NCBI RefSeq assembly: GCF_002077695.1
Contig: NZ_MWUE01000033.1
Span: 186,001 to 250,000, forward strand
Direction of reading: 5' to 3'
Source of the DNA: Pantoea latae
Lineage (GTDB): Bacteria; Pseudomonadota; Gammaproteobacteria; Enterobacterales; Enterobacteriaceae
Length of the DNA: 64,000 bases
Each line of letters opens with the position of its first letter. Position 1 is the first letter of the stretch. Positions 50,474 to 59,746 of this stretch are shown here, piece by piece. A program made the translations under genes and the position numbers. The notes under the pieces are model-generated. The model had not been told where the DNA came from and made no database searches. It saw only the letters and a list, made by a program, of their open reading frames with translations.

Positions 50474-51337
50474 TTAATTTTGTGACACGCCGAGGTCCGG
50501 AAACATTTCCACAAACGGCAGGATCACCGATGCGTCGCTGCTGGCATGATGATAAAGCAACCATGTCCTGCTTTTTAACGCTTCTCCTGCGACCCTGATT
50601 GGCTGGCGGCATAAGCCTTCCGCCAAAGGTTGATAGCTTGATACGATGGCATATCCCAGCCCACGCTCAACCATGGCCAGACACACTTCAAGTTTATCGA
50701 CCTGCATCGCTACACGCGGTGAAAGAGAATAGTTGGCATTCCACCAGCGCTCAATCAGATGGGTGACATGCCCGCCATGATTAATACGAATCTGCGGTAA
50801 CTGAGGTAGCAGGCGAAGATCCAGGGGCTGCTGGCTCACTAGCCAGTAATCATCCTCATCCACCAGTCGTTTGCCGTTACGCCAGTGATAGTCATCTTTA
50901 ACCAGAGCAACCTGAATCTCCTCGCGCTGCAGTTTTTGATACATCTCTTCGCTGAGACCGCTTATCAGATTGACGCGAATGCCGCTGTGTATCTCAGCGA
51001 AGCGCGCCAGAATATCGGGGAGTCGATAGGCTGCAAAATTGCTGGTGACGCCAATACGCAACTCCCCCTGGCGCGGCTGTGACAGGCTTTGTAGCGTCTG
51101 CCTAAGCTGCAGGGAATCATTTAAAACCCTGGCGGCATGCTGAGCCAGGTAGCGGCCCTGCGCGCTGAATGTCATCTGGCGTCCGCTTTCTTCAAACAAA
51201 GCGATACCCAGTTTGCGCTCAATTTGCTTCAGGCGATAACTGAGCGCGGGTTGTGAGGTATAGAGCTGCCGCGCGGCACGCGTAATATTCTGATGCTGCC
51301 AGACAGTATGAATAATCAGCCAGTCTTTTTCGTTCAT
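50474..51337 (-). CDS. LysR-family transcriptional regulator
   Basis: A 287-residue LTTR with HTH IIHTVWQHQNITRAARQLYT and QPALSYRLKQIERKLGIALF, then the effector domain (LRIGVTSNFAAYRLPDILARF). GGGGAG lies six bases before the ATG. It is divergent from the M20 peptidase operon at 51506 and probably activates it. The 160-bp gap is AT-rich, as expected for an LTTR promoter. Confidence 0.9.
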   Translation of the reverse strand: MNEKDWLIIHTVWQHQNITRAARQLYTSQPALSYRLKQIERKLGIALFEESGRQMTFSAQGRYLAQHAARVLNDSLQLRQTLQSLSQPRQGELRIGVTSNFAAYRLPDILARFAEIHSGIRVNLISGLSEEMYQKLQREEIQVALVKDDYHWRNGKRLVDEDDYWLVSQQPLDLRLLPQLPQIRINHGGHVTHLIERWWNANYSLSPRVAMQVDKLEVCLAMVERGLGYAIVSSYQPLAEGLCRQPIRVAGEALKSRTWLLYHHASSDASVILPFVEMFPDLGVSQN

Positions 51338-51505
51338 TATCCGCTCCCCTTGTGTGCATCCATAAAATATTTTTTTCTTTAACAGTGCAAGAGATAAAAA
51401 AGCTCAATTGGGCATCTATTTAAAGGCAGAGTATAAATGACTAACACGCTGTAGTTATTCAGATTAATTGCACCACAAAAGTGAAACACCAGGGAAATAT
51501 GCACC

Positions 51506-52687
51506 ATGCTCGAACAAAAAAATAAAATCCTTTTTGCGATCGAAGAGATTAGCCAGCAAATGGCCACTCTGGCGCGCGATATTCATGCGCAGCCTGAACT
51601 GAGTTTCGAAGAGCATCATGCCAGCGCCGCGTTACAGGCTCCCCTGCAGGCCGCGGGATTTTCCGTGACCCGCGGTGTGGCCGGACTTAAGACGGCATTT
51701 CGCGCCCGCTTAGACAGCGGGAAGCCTGGCCCGCATGTGGCATTGCTGGCTGAATACGATGCGCTGCCAGAACTTGGCCATGCCTGCGGACATAACCTGA
51801 TTGGCACCGCTTCGGTTGCTGCCGCTGTTGCACTGGCAACCAGCGGCACGCTGCAATCCGGCGTGCTTGAAGTGATCGGCACGCCAGCGGAAGAAGAGGG
51901 CGGAGGAAAAATTATCATGGCTGATAACGGCGTGTTTTCCGGTATCGACGCGGTCATGATGTTCCATCCACGCGAAAAAAATATGATGACCCGCGGTGCG
52001 CTGGCCTGTGTCGATGCCACGTTCAAATTCTATGGCAAAGCGTCACATGCTGCCTCGGCGCCGCATCTGGGCATCAGTGCGCTGGATGCGGTTATTCAGA
52101 CATTTGTCGGAATTAACGCCTTGCGCCAGTTCTTCACCGATGATGTGAGAGTGCATGGCATCATCACGCACGGTGGGAGCGCCACCAATATTGTTCCTGC
52201 TTATGCCGAAGCGAAATTCCTGATGCGTGCCGCTAGCGTGAGCGGGCTGCAGACCGTGCGCAGCAAAGTATTCGCCGCCGCGCAGGGCGCAGCGGCGATG
52301 AGCGGAGCACGCCTCGAAATCGAGGAGGGCCTAACCTACGCGGAGCGGAATAACAACCTGACGCTGGCGGGTCTGTTTCAGGCCAATCTCGAGCAACTCG
52401 GTCTGGCAGCAGAGGCTGCGCCGGAACGCGGCGGCGTGGGCTCATCGGATATTGGCAACGTCAGTCAGCTCACCGCCGCGATCCACCCTTATTTACGCAT
52501 TGGCGATGTTATCCCTCATACACCTGAGTTTGCGGTCGCTGCGGCGTCAGACCGTGGGATTGAAGCCATGTTGAATGCGGCCCGCGCCCTGGCGATGACC
52601 ACGTTAGACCTTCAGCAGGCTGATACGTTAAAGAACGTGCGCAATGAGTTTCTCGCCTGGCAATCATCCGTTTCGCAGGAGAAATAA
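51506..52687 (+). CDS. M20-family amidohydrolase/peptidase (AbgB-like)
   Basis: A 393-residue dizinc amidohydrolase. Metal-site segments: EYDALPELGHACGHNLIG, TPAEEEGGGKIIMADNG with catalytic Glu pair, and VIPHTPEFA. A dimerisation insert spans KFYGKASHAASAPHLGISAL. The group cleaves N-acyl amino acids such as p-aminobenzoyl-glutamate or acetylated amino acids. It is first of a three-gene unit with an amino-acid binding protein (1-base gap) and an M28 peptidase. Confidence 0.9.
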   Translation: MLEQKNKILFAIEEISQQMATLARDIHAQPELSFEEHHASAALQAPLQAAGFSVTRGVAGLKTAFRARLDSGKPGPHVALLAEYDALPELGHACGHNLIGTASVAAAVALATSGTLQSGVLEVIGTPAEEEGGGKIIMADNGVFSGIDAVMMFHPREKNMMTRGALACVDATFKFYGKASHAASAPHLGISALDAVIQTFVGINALRQFFTDDVRVHGIITHGGSATNIVPAYAEAKFLMRAASVSGLQTVRSKVFAAAQGAAAMSGARLEIEEGLTYAERNNNLTLAGLFQANLEQLGLAAEAAPERGGVGSSDIGNVSQLTAAIHPYLRIGDVIPHTPEFAVAAASDRGIEAMLNAARALAMTTLDLQQADTLKNVRNEFLAWQSSVSQEK

Positions 52688-52688
52688 T

Positions 52689-53492
52689 ATGAAAATAACC
52701 CTACCTATGATGGCAGCGTTAACCCTCGCCTTCAGCAGTCCGTTATTCGCAGCGAATAACATTTTACGCGTCGCGGCCGATCTGAGTTATCCGCCATTCC
52801 AGTATCGTGATACCTCGGGTAAGCCCACCGGTTTTGAAATAGACATTACCAATGCGGTTTGCAAAGCGGTAAATATCACCTGCGAATATGTTGTCAGCAG
52901 TTTTGATGCTGAAATTCCCTCTCTGATGGCCAAAAAAGTCGATTTCATTTCTCCTCTTGGCGCGACGGAAAAACGTCGTAAGTCTATCGACTTCAGTGAC
53001 TTTATTTATCATATCCCCACTAAACTGGTGGCGCGCAAAGGCAGCAATTTACAACCTGATGCCGTGTCGCTGCAGGGTAAACATATCGCCGTTCAGCAGG
53101 GCTCGATCCAGGAAATGTACGTGAATCAGTTCTGGGCGCCCAAAGGCGTGGATATTGTGATGTATGCCGATCAGGACTCCATCTATCAGGATCTGGCAGC
53201 AGGCCGACTCGATGGTGCGCTGAGTCCGGGTGTCGCCGTCACCTACGGTTTTTTGAATAAGCCTGAAGGCAAGGATTTCGTGCTGACAGGCCCGGAAGTG
53301 CGTGACGATAAGCTGTTTAGCATTGGCTCTGCATACGGTGTGCGTAAAGGTGATGAAAAAACGCAAAAATTACTGAATGAAGGCCTGGCGAAAATCATGG
53401 CGGATGGCACGTGGGAGAGAGTGAAACAACATTATTTTGGCGATCTGGAGATGAAAGTCACGCGCATGGAGCCCGCTCGTGTTAATCAGTGA
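52689..53492 (+). CDS. Periplasmic amino-acid-binding protein (bacterial type 3 SBP)
   Basis: A 267-residue protein; residues 1-20 form a signal peptide ending SSPLFA. LRVAADLSYPPFQYRDTSGK and GFEIDITNAVCKAVNITCEY are the family 3 signature of ArtJ/HisJ-like proteins. AGGAG precedes the ATG at 52689. No permease or ATPase follows; it may use the transporter of another locus. Its end overlaps the M28 gene by 14 bases, so both are coexpressed. Confidence 0.88.
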   Translation: MKITLPMMAALTLAFSSPLFAANNILRVAADLSYPPFQYRDTSGKPTGFEIDITNAVCKAVNITCEYVVSSFDAEIPSLMAKKVDFISPLGATEKRRKSIDFSDFIYHIPTKLVARKGSNLQPDAVSLQGKHIAVQQGSIQEMYVNQFWAPKGVDIVMYADQDSIYQDLAAGRLDGALSPGVAVTYGFLNKPEGKDFVLTGPEVRDDKLFSIGSAYGVRKGDEKTQKLLNEGLAKIMADGTWERVKQHYFGDLEMKVTRMEPARVNQ

Positions 53493-55107
53493 TCTGAAAA
53501 AGCTGATGTATGAGACGCTGTCGCAGTTTCAGCATCTGCATCGGCTATCAGGTAGCGCAGACGCGGAACAAAGTGTTGACTGGCTTTGTGAACAGCTACG
53601 GGCGCGGGCCATTCCGTTTCGGCGTAATTTTTGCAACCTCTGGCTGAGCGATCCGCTGGATGCCTCATTGACTGTAGCGGGCCAGCGGATTGACGCTAAA
53701 ACACGTTCGTTTTCTGCCAGTTGCCCCAACGGGGTAGAAGCCGAATTATTTTATGATGCACGATCGCTGGATTTTCTTCCTGAAAATGCGTTGGCTGCCT
53801 GGGCAGAGAGCGTACGCGGTAAACTGGTGCTTGCCGACCAGGGCTTTGAGGAGTACGTGCAGCGCCTGATGCACGCGGGTGCCCTGGGGCTCATTCATAT
53901 CTGGGGATCAGCCGAAGCGGCGCTCCATGAAGAAACGGTGGGGCCTGTCTGGGGCACGCCAGTACCTGATGATATGCAGCGTTACCCTGCTATTCCGGTG
54001 ATTAGCATTAACCAGCAGGATGGTTCCCGCCTGCGAGCGCAGTTATCAGCGGCTCCACTCCAGGCACATATCACCACGCTTCTTGATGAACATGTCGCGT
54101 CCTGCTCATTGCCGGTCGTCGAGCTGTCCGGCAGCAGTGATGAATTTGTCCTGCTCTCATCCCATTACGACTCATGGCACGAGGGCGTGACAGACAATGC
54201 CACGGGCAATGCCCTTTGCCTTGCCCTGGCTGCGCTGTTTCATGGTCAGGTATTGAAGCGGGGTATACGTATCGCTTTCTGGCCGGGCCATTCCAATGGC
54301 CGCTACGGCGGCTCAACATGGTATGCCGATCGCTTCCGCTCACAGCTCATGCACAACTGTATTGCACATATTAATGTCGATTCACCAGGCTGCATGGGCG
54401 GATCAAAATTAGTGATTAATGCCAGCGGCGCAGAATCCGTTGCCTGGCTCAATCAGGCCATTGTTGTTACCACTGGCGAAGCAGCGGACCGCGTAACGCC
54501 CCTCGGTAAAGGAGCAGATCAGTCCTTCTGGGGGTTAGGTATTCCCCTTCATTTTTCCTTACGTGAGGTGCCTGAACAGCGGCAATCACTCTCTCCGGGT
54601 AGCGGGGGAGGCTGGTGGTGGCACACGGAGGAAGATACCTTAGACAAGGTCGATGAAAATCACCTGTGGCGGGATTTTCGTATTCATCAGCACTGGCTAG
54701 AGTCGCTACTGGTTGAAGAGACGCTGCCACTGGATGCCCTGCAATATCTGACGCTGATGGACGAAGCGCTGACACAACTGCAAAATGAAATTGACCCGAC
54801 GTTTTCATTGAGCCCGTTGCACGAGCGGATTGCCGCCCTGATGACGCTGGTTAGAAGAGAGAGTTGTCAATCTTCTGCGCTGGCTCAAGCCGTTGGGTTA
54901 TGGCATCGAGCCCGTTATCGGGCCAGCGATGATTTCCATCCCGATCTGAGTTTTCACGGCGGGGCCTTTCCCGGCCTTCAGTTATTACGCGGTTTTCGTC
55001 GTCAGCAATGCAGCGCTCGTTACTGGTTGATGCTAGAAACACAATTTATCCGGCAGCGGGATCGTATTAATGAGTTTCTTCGCTACAGTGAGCGCATCCT
55101 GCTCTGA
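53479..55107 (+). CDS. M28-family peptidase with altered catalytic Glu motif
   Basis: A 542-residue protein: an N-terminal M28 segment, a PA-like insertion (residues ~85-205), then the metal core. His229 (SSHYDSW), Asp239 (TDNATG), Asp301 (NVDSPG) and His382 (WHTEEDT) are present. The usual EE pair is replaced by GHSNG (270-274 in FWPGHSNGRYGGSTWYAD). No signal peptide is seen, and a ~130-residue C-terminal extension follows. The start GTG at 53479 lies inside the binding-protein gene. It may be a true amidohydrolase with a His ligand, or inactive. Confidence 0.8.
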   Translation: MLISDLKKLMYETLSQFQHLHRLSGSADAEQSVDWLCEQLRARAIPFRRNFCNLWLSDPLDASLTVAGQRIDAKTRSFSASCPNGVEAELFYDARSLDFLPENALAAWAESVRGKLVLADQGFEEYVQRLMHAGALGLIHIWGSAEAALHEETVGPVWGTPVPDDMQRYPAIPVISINQQDGSRLRAQLSAAPLQAHITTLLDEHVASCSLPVVELSGSSDEFVLLSSHYDSWHEGVTDNATGNALCLALAALFHGQVLKRGIRIAFWPGHSNGRYGGSTWYADRFRSQLMHNCIAHINVDSPGCMGGSKLVINASGAESVAWLNQAIVVTTGEAADRVTPLGKGADQSFWGLGIPLHFSLREVPEQRQSLSPGSGGGWWWHTEEDTLDKVDENHLWRDFRIHQHWLESLLVEETLPLDALQYLTLMDEALTQLQNEIDPTFSLSPLHERIAALMTLVRRESCQSSALAQAVGLWHRARYRASDDFHPDLSFHGGAFPGLQLLRGFRRQQCSARYWLMLETQFIRQRDRINEFLRYSERILL

Positions 55108-55148
55108 ACGTATCCGTATCAGAAAATTGCATTGCCAGCATTATGTCG

Positions 55149-55179
55149 GCCTGATGCGGGCGCAAAACCCGCATCAGGC
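55149..55179. repeat. REP-like perfect hairpin between convergent genes
   Basis: GCCTGATGCGGG and CCCGCATCAGGC form a perfect 12-pair stem with loop CGCAAAA. It sits between the convergent M28 and MscS genes and resembles enterobacterial REP units; lacking a T tract, it may act as a transcript-end stabiliser or terminator. Confidence 0.6.
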
Positions 55180-55194
55180 GAGAGCGTCCGCTCG

Positions 55195-56259
55195 TCAGGC
55201 ATCATCACTATTCAGCGTCGCCCTTATACGCGGCAGGCTCTGAGGATAATTTTGCTGAACAAACTCAATCATTTTTTCCCGCACGTAGCAGCGTAAATCG
55301 AAAGCGGTGGGAGAATTCTGCGCCGTCATCAGCAATCTGACCGTCATGGTTTTTTCAGTGGTGTCGGTCACCTGAAGCACCTGCGTTTCCCGATCCCAGA
55401 GTTTGGTTTCATTGAGTATTTTTTCAAAATGCTGACGCAGAGGCTCTAACGGCATGGAATAGTCGAGATAAAGAAAAACAGTGCCCAAAATTTGCGCATT
55501 CGTACGCGTCCAGTTCTGGAACGGATTTTCGGTAAAGTAGGTGATCGGCAACACCAGCCGGCGAAGATCCCAGAGACGCACCACCACATACGTCAGATTG
55601 ATCTCCTCAATCCAGCCCCACTCTTTTTCCACAACCACAGCATCGTCAATTTTTATCGGCTGGGTAAAGGCGATCTGGATGCCGGCAAACAGGTTAACCA
55701 GCGATTTTTGCAGCGCAAAACCAATGATGATACCGGCCACCCCGGCGCCCGCCAGGATAGTGGTGCCGAATTTTCTCACTCCAGGAAAACTGAGAAGGAT
55801 CAGGGAGAGACAGAGCGTAACGAGGACAACGATAGCGACCTTTTTAACATACATGATCTGCGTGCGTATTTTCCGCGCGCGCAGATTATTGGAAATATTA
55901 ATGTCATAGCGGATGAAAAGCATATCCTGCGCGACATTAATAAAGCGAATTAAAATCGAACAGAAAGAGAGAATGATGAATATATTAACGGTTGTAATAA
56001 TAAAGCTAAGGGATTCTGGCTGGACGTTGACATAATTAATCCCCAGATTGATCAGCAGTAAAGGAATAAAAAGAAACATCGAGCCGCGCAGATGCTTTTC
56101 AAGGGATTTAAATAGCTTACGGTCACGGCTTTGCCAGTAACGAATGAAGCGGAGAAGGATAAAACGCGTTAAAAAACCCACGGCGAGCGAGAGCGTGACG
56201 AGCAATACAGCAGGCACCCATGATGGCGCGCCAGATAACTCACCAAATAACAAAGGCAT
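55195..56259 (-). CDS. MscS-family mechanosensitive channel
   Basis: A 354-residue membrane protein: four N-terminal hydrophobic helices, then the pore-lining TM3 with Gly/Ala packing (FGTTILAGAGVAGIIIGFAL, then QKSLVNLFAGIQIAFTQPI) and the MscS beta domain (DDAVVVEKEWGWIEEINLTYVVVRLWDLRRLVLP). The C-terminal alpha-beta part is normal. It should release solutes on hypo-osmotic shock. It stands alone and convergent to the M28 gene. Confidence 0.9.
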   Translation of the reverse strand: MPLLFGELSGAPSWVPAVLLVTLSLAVGFLTRFILLRFIRYWQSRDRKLFKSLEKHLRGSMFLFIPLLLINLGINYVNVQPESLSFIITTVNIFIILSFCSILIRFINVAQDMLFIRYDINISNNLRARKIRTQIMYVKKVAIVVLVTLCLSLILLSFPGVRKFGTTILAGAGVAGIIIGFALQKSLVNLFAGIQIAFTQPIKIDDAVVVEKEWGWIEEINLTYVVVRLWDLRRLVLPITYFTENPFQNWTRTNAQILGTVFLYLDYSMPLEPLRQHFEKILNETKLWDRETQVLQVTDTTEKTMTVRLLMTAQNSPTAFDLRCYVREKMIEFVQQNYPQSLPRIRATLNSDDA

Positions 56260-56563
56260 TATTTTCCCTTATATTCAGCCAACAACCACGTTGTCAGACA
56301 AGTCAAAAAAAACAGTAACCTTTCTTATTCAGGTTATCTGCGGATTACCTTATTCACGCTCATGAGTATATGAAAAATCTAATAAACTGGCCTCTTTATG
56401 GGTACAAAAAATCTCTGGCAGTGCCAGGTAAAGACTGACTGGTGACGGCAAAGCTGTTCACCGCTGCACTTTTTCAACGGGTTAGCGTCTGCTGCCGGGA
56501 CAGCGCGGGCATGTCATCACGGGCAGAGTAGAGTGCAAAAGCCTGCGTTGCATCAGCGCTTTC

Positions 56564-56589
56564 AATTGTAGATTGTTCGATCTACAATT
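56564..56589. promoter_or_regulatory. TetR-family operator candidate (perfect 10-bp arms)
   Basis: AATTGTAGAT (56564-56573) and ATCTACAATT (56580-56589) are perfect inverted arms around TGTTCG. The site is 24 bp upstream of the TetR start, typical of autoregulation. Confidence 0.7.
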
Positions 56590-56612
56590 CATCATCAGCC
56601 CAGGAGAAGCAA

Positions 56613-57254
56613 ATGAAACCATCTGTTGGCAGGCCAAGAGAGTTTGATCCCAAAGAATTTTTGAACACCGCGCTCGAATGCTTCTGGGTAAAGGGTTATC
56701 GGGCAACCTCGCTGTCAGACCTGATGAAGGCATCAGGTCTGGCAAGCGCCAGCATTTATAAACTTTATCCAGACAAGCGAGCCATTTATCTGGCTGCGCT
56801 GCAACACTACATGGATGAAGGCGCGTCCCGAAGAGCGCAACGACATGCCGAGGTCTCACCAGAAGCGGCATTGCGTGAAACCCTTGAGTATGTAGCGCTG
56901 CTATCTTCTGCCCCTGATGGAGAGAAAGGGTGTTTCACTATTGCGGCAGCCAGCGAATGCTTACCGGGCGACGAACAGGTTAAAAGCAAAGTCTCTTCTA
57001 AATTTAAAAATATAATCAACGATCTGCAGAAAGTATTAAGGAAAGGCCAGGCGCAGGGCGTTTTTCGTCAGGATGAGGACGCAGGCGTGATGGCGCAAAC
57101 TATTTTTATGATGCTCGAAGGCATGCGGATATATGGCAAAATTCAGCCTGCTATCGACGATCTCAGAAAGAGTAATGATTTTATTGTCAGAGCGGTACTG
57201 TCGAACTCCGACGTTAATGATGAAGATGTGCTAACAGGACATCAACATGATTAA
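56613..57254 (+). CDS. TetR/AcrR-family transcriptional regulator
   Basis: A 213-residue protein with HTH LNTALECFWVKGYRATSLSD, then LMKASGLASASIYKLYPDK, and a C-terminal domain containing EKGCFTIAAASECLPGDEQV, the TetR_C pattern often found next to short-chain or quinone reductases. AGGAG precedes the ATG. The stop overlaps the start of the DUF2158-like gene by eight bases. A perfect palindrome just upstream suggests autorepression. Confidence 0.9.
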   Translation: MKPSVGRPREFDPKEFLNTALECFWVKGYRATSLSDLMKASGLASASIYKLYPDKRAIYLAALQHYMDEGASRRAQRHAEVSPEAALRETLEYVALLSSAPDGEKGCFTIAAASECLPGDEQVKSKVSSKFKNIINDLQKVLRKGQAQGVFRQDEDAGVMAQTIFMMLEGMRIYGKIQPAIDDLRKSNDFIVRAVLSNSDVNDEDVLTGHQHD

Positions 57255-57429
57255 CGCGGGAACCTTGGTTCGACGTCGAAAAAGAAAGAGAACCATGGTG
57301 GTGCTTGAATGCCAGGAGGATTGGGTTTTATGCGGTTGGTTTGATAAAGGGCGCTTTTATCAGCGACGTTTTCCCGTGACTGAATTAATAATGTGCACAG
57401 CCTGGTCAGATTTTTGGCCTGTCACCTGA
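57247..57429 (+). CDS. YodC-like DUF2158 small protein
   Basis: A 60-residue protein: AGTLVRRRKRKRTMVVLECQ, then VLCGWFDKGRFYQRRFPVTELI. The pattern of basic SH3-like barrel with C-W-F-D followed by an F-P-x-x-x-L motif matches the YodC/DUF2158 family, although the usual SGGPxM loop here is RKRKRTM. It is translationally coupled to the TetR gene. Function unknown. Confidence 0.7.
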   Translation: MINAGTLVRRRKRKRTMVVLECQEDWVLCGWFDKGRFYQRRFPVTELIMCTAWSDFWPVT

Positions 57430-57530
57430 TAGCGCTGCATCCGTATGGCGGATAAGACCCGCAATGGTGCTTGCCTGCATCAGGCAGTGCTATCCGTTTA
57501 GAACAACGCTGTCGCTTCACCAAAAGGAGA

Positions 57531-57824
57531 TTAATGATTAAGCATATCCTCAAAGGCCAGACTCCAGGATAACACCTCAACAGATGCGCGTAAGCCATGT
57601 AGCCAGAAAGGATCGTCTGCAAATATTGATAAGGCCTGCTCTTCATTTTCAGCCTCAACTATCCACAGCGCGCCAACCGGACGATCGCTATTTTTCTCGC
57701 GCAGTGAACCGGCCGCCTTAACCACATCTTTTTTTTGCTTCAACCACGCCAGATGTGGATGAAGATACGCTTTTCTGACATCAAATGCTGTTGGGTGATC
57801 GGTAAATCGTAATGCGAAAAGCAT
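57531..57824 (-). CDS. YciI-family protein
   Basis: A 97-residue ferredoxin-like alpha/beta protein: FALRFTDHPTAFDVRKAYLH, VVKAAGSLREKNSDRPVGAL and ENEEQALSIFADDPFWLHGL fit the YciI family, including the His of the putative active site and the DPFW motif. The family resembles muconolactone isomerase in fold; its reaction is unknown. It is convergent to the DUF2158-like gene. Confidence 0.87.
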   Translation of the reverse strand: MLFALRFTDHPTAFDVRKAYLHPHLAWLKQKKDVVKAAGSLREKNSDRPVGALWIVEAENEEQALSIFADDPFWLHGLRASVEVLSWSLAFEDMLNH

Positions 57825-58061
57825 TTCCTCTCCTTTTCCACAGACTGCCTGGTCTGCTTAGCGTTTCATCATGCTAAATATGCTGCTGCTGTAGTGCCTC
57901 ATCAAGTGATAGTTCTCGCCAGGGCATGCTGCTTATAACGGCAGGAATCATATTTACTTGTGCCGTTTAGATCCAGCTTGTTAATCGCTACTAGCGGATA
58001 ATGAAGATTATCACACTGTTCAGCGCTGCCAACGGCGTCTCTTCTGGGGGAGGAATTTTTC

Positions 58062-58093
58062 TGAGCAGGCTGAAAACTTTTTCAGCCTGCTCA
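58062..58093. repeat. Perfect 15-bp inverted repeat downstream of the acyltransferase gene
   Basis: TGAGCAGGCTGAAAA and TTTTCAGCCTGCTCA are separated by only CT, forming a very strong hairpin 40 bp after the acyltransferase stop. No T run follows on either strand outside the stem, so it may end the transcript by using its internal T-rich arm or serve as a stabiliser. Confidence 0.65.
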
Positions 58094-58133
58094 GGCTAGC
58101 GCTGTTATCCAGGACGCGGCGAGTGATCAGATC

Positions 58134-59189
58134 CTACGCCCTGGCCGGACGATCAACGACCTGACCTAGCGCATTCCGCAGCGCCGGCTCAGCGTATTGG
58201 GTAATAAGCCAGGCAACGTAATAGAGCGCGGTAGCGACCACCACGGGCAGCGCTATCATCACTGCCTCATTTTTGATATGGACATTCAACTTGACCATCA
58301 TGGCGATCAGCAGGTTTTCATGGATCAGATAGAGCGCATAACTGACAAAACCGATGGCGGTGAAAAAACGCACCGAGAGCCAGCGCTCCATCTGTTTTGA
58401 GTAGAAGCTGGCGATAAAAAAGAGCATCACCACTACTAGCGGTACGATCGTCATAACACCGTTGTTTTTAACGTAATAGCTAAAGTTGATCAGCAAGGCC
58501 AGGATGACCAGCGCATAGTGATAGCCTTTATCGCGTCCGTGTAAGCGCTCATAAACCAGACAGCCCACCATAAACCAGGCGTAATGTATAAAGCCGAACT
58601 TTGAAATAACATCAATCAAGAGTGGATGGCCGAGGGATTTCAGTACCGACGATGCGGAAAGTAATAGCATTGGAACGATGAGCGCCGGAAGGCAATATTT
58701 TCGTCCGGCAGTGAAATAGACAGCGCCGATGATGAGATAAAATAGCGCTTCGACATATAACGACCAGAACGATCCCGCCATCGAGCGGAATTCGATGCCG
58801 GTAAGTTGCGTCAGGGTTTCAGGATTAACAAAGATGAGTCCGGGAATAAGATTCTTGCTTTCCGGCGTATGCTCTGACCATTCAGGAAAGAATCCGGCAG
58901 TAAAATAGAGCAGAAGGGTAGCAACCAACATGGCTGGAAACAGGCGCAGCCAGCGTTTTTTCAGGAAATGACCATAACTACGCGATTTATCCAGCGTCAT
59001 AAAAATGACAAATCCGGAGATCATAAAAAATAACTGAACCCCCACCCAGCCAAATGCAAATAGTGGGATATGTTGTGTCGTCGCCGCATAAGGTAATAAT
59101 TCAGGCCATCTTGCATAGGCGTGATAAGCAATCACCATCAGGATCGCTAAGCCTCGCATGCCATCGAGATGCGTAATACGTGGGTGCAT
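58134..59189 (-). CDS. Acyltransferase family protein (OafA/acyltransferase-3)
   Basis: A 351-residue membrane protein with about ten helices. The family active site is near the N-terminus (HLDGMRGLAILMVIAYHAYA, with the catalytic His), followed by RLFPAMLVATLLL with the conserved Arg, and FYLIIGAVYF. It transfers acyl groups to sugars of lipopolysaccharide, exopolysaccharide or glucans. AGGGG lies five bases before the ATG at 59189; an earlier ATG at 59243 is not supported. It stands alone, so the acceptor is unknown. Confidence 0.87.
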   Translation of the reverse strand: MHPRITHLDGMRGLAILMVIAYHAYARWPELLPYAATTQHIPLFAFGWVGVQLFFMISGFVIFMTLDKSRSYGHFLKKRWLRLFPAMLVATLLLYFTAGFFPEWSEHTPESKNLIPGLIFVNPETLTQLTGIEFRSMAGSFWSLYVEALFYLIIGAVYFTAGRKYCLPALIVPMLLLSASSVLKSLGHPLLIDVISKFGFIHYAWFMVGCLVYERLHGRDKGYHYALVILALLINFSYYVKNNGVMTIVPLVVVMLFFIASFYSKQMERWLSVRFFTAIGFVSYALYLIHENLLIAMMVKLNVHIKNEAVMIALPVVVATALYYVAWLITQYAEPALRNALGQVVDRPARA

Positions 59190-59746
59190 ATATTCCCCTG
59201 GAAAAAGACGAGCAAAAAAGAAAGGCCAAATTAGCATTGACACAGATTTACACTCAACCAGAATTGTCCTGGAAAATAAGGGGGAATAAATCAGAGTGGC
59301 GCTAAAGGTTTATTATCATCCAGCCCGCTCTCTAATAATTTATGGCTGTAATATAGCTGAAAGTGTGATGGATTAATATTTACACCCTTATTATAAGGGT
59401 GCTTATTAATATCCGGCCATCTGCGGCTGGAGTCTGCTAATAATAACGACACCCTGGCTTTTACTCAGCAGGTGTTTAAGGTTTCAGTTATTTCATTATG
59501 ATATGCCCACTTATCGCGCCAACACAGAGCCTGTCTGATCGGTCAGGGCAACGATGCCGCTATAGCTATCTCCTGGCCCCTCTATCAACGAGGTCATCAT
59601 CTGTCGTCCGCCTTCAGAAGCTTTCCTCAACGGCTGTCTCAAATCATTGATCCACTATACTCGTTGTTGCAGCTGCCATTTACCTACCAGGCTGCGCACC
59701 ATAAATACCTTATACGAACCCTACCTATGACCCTCAGGAGAACACC
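59190..59746. other. AT-rich non-coding gap with a short palindrome
   Basis: No gene is seen. CACCCTTAT/ATAAGGGTG (59383-59401) is a perfect nine-base-arm palindrome around a single T. The region holds the promoters of the acyltransferase and DUF4142 genes. Confidence 0.4.
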
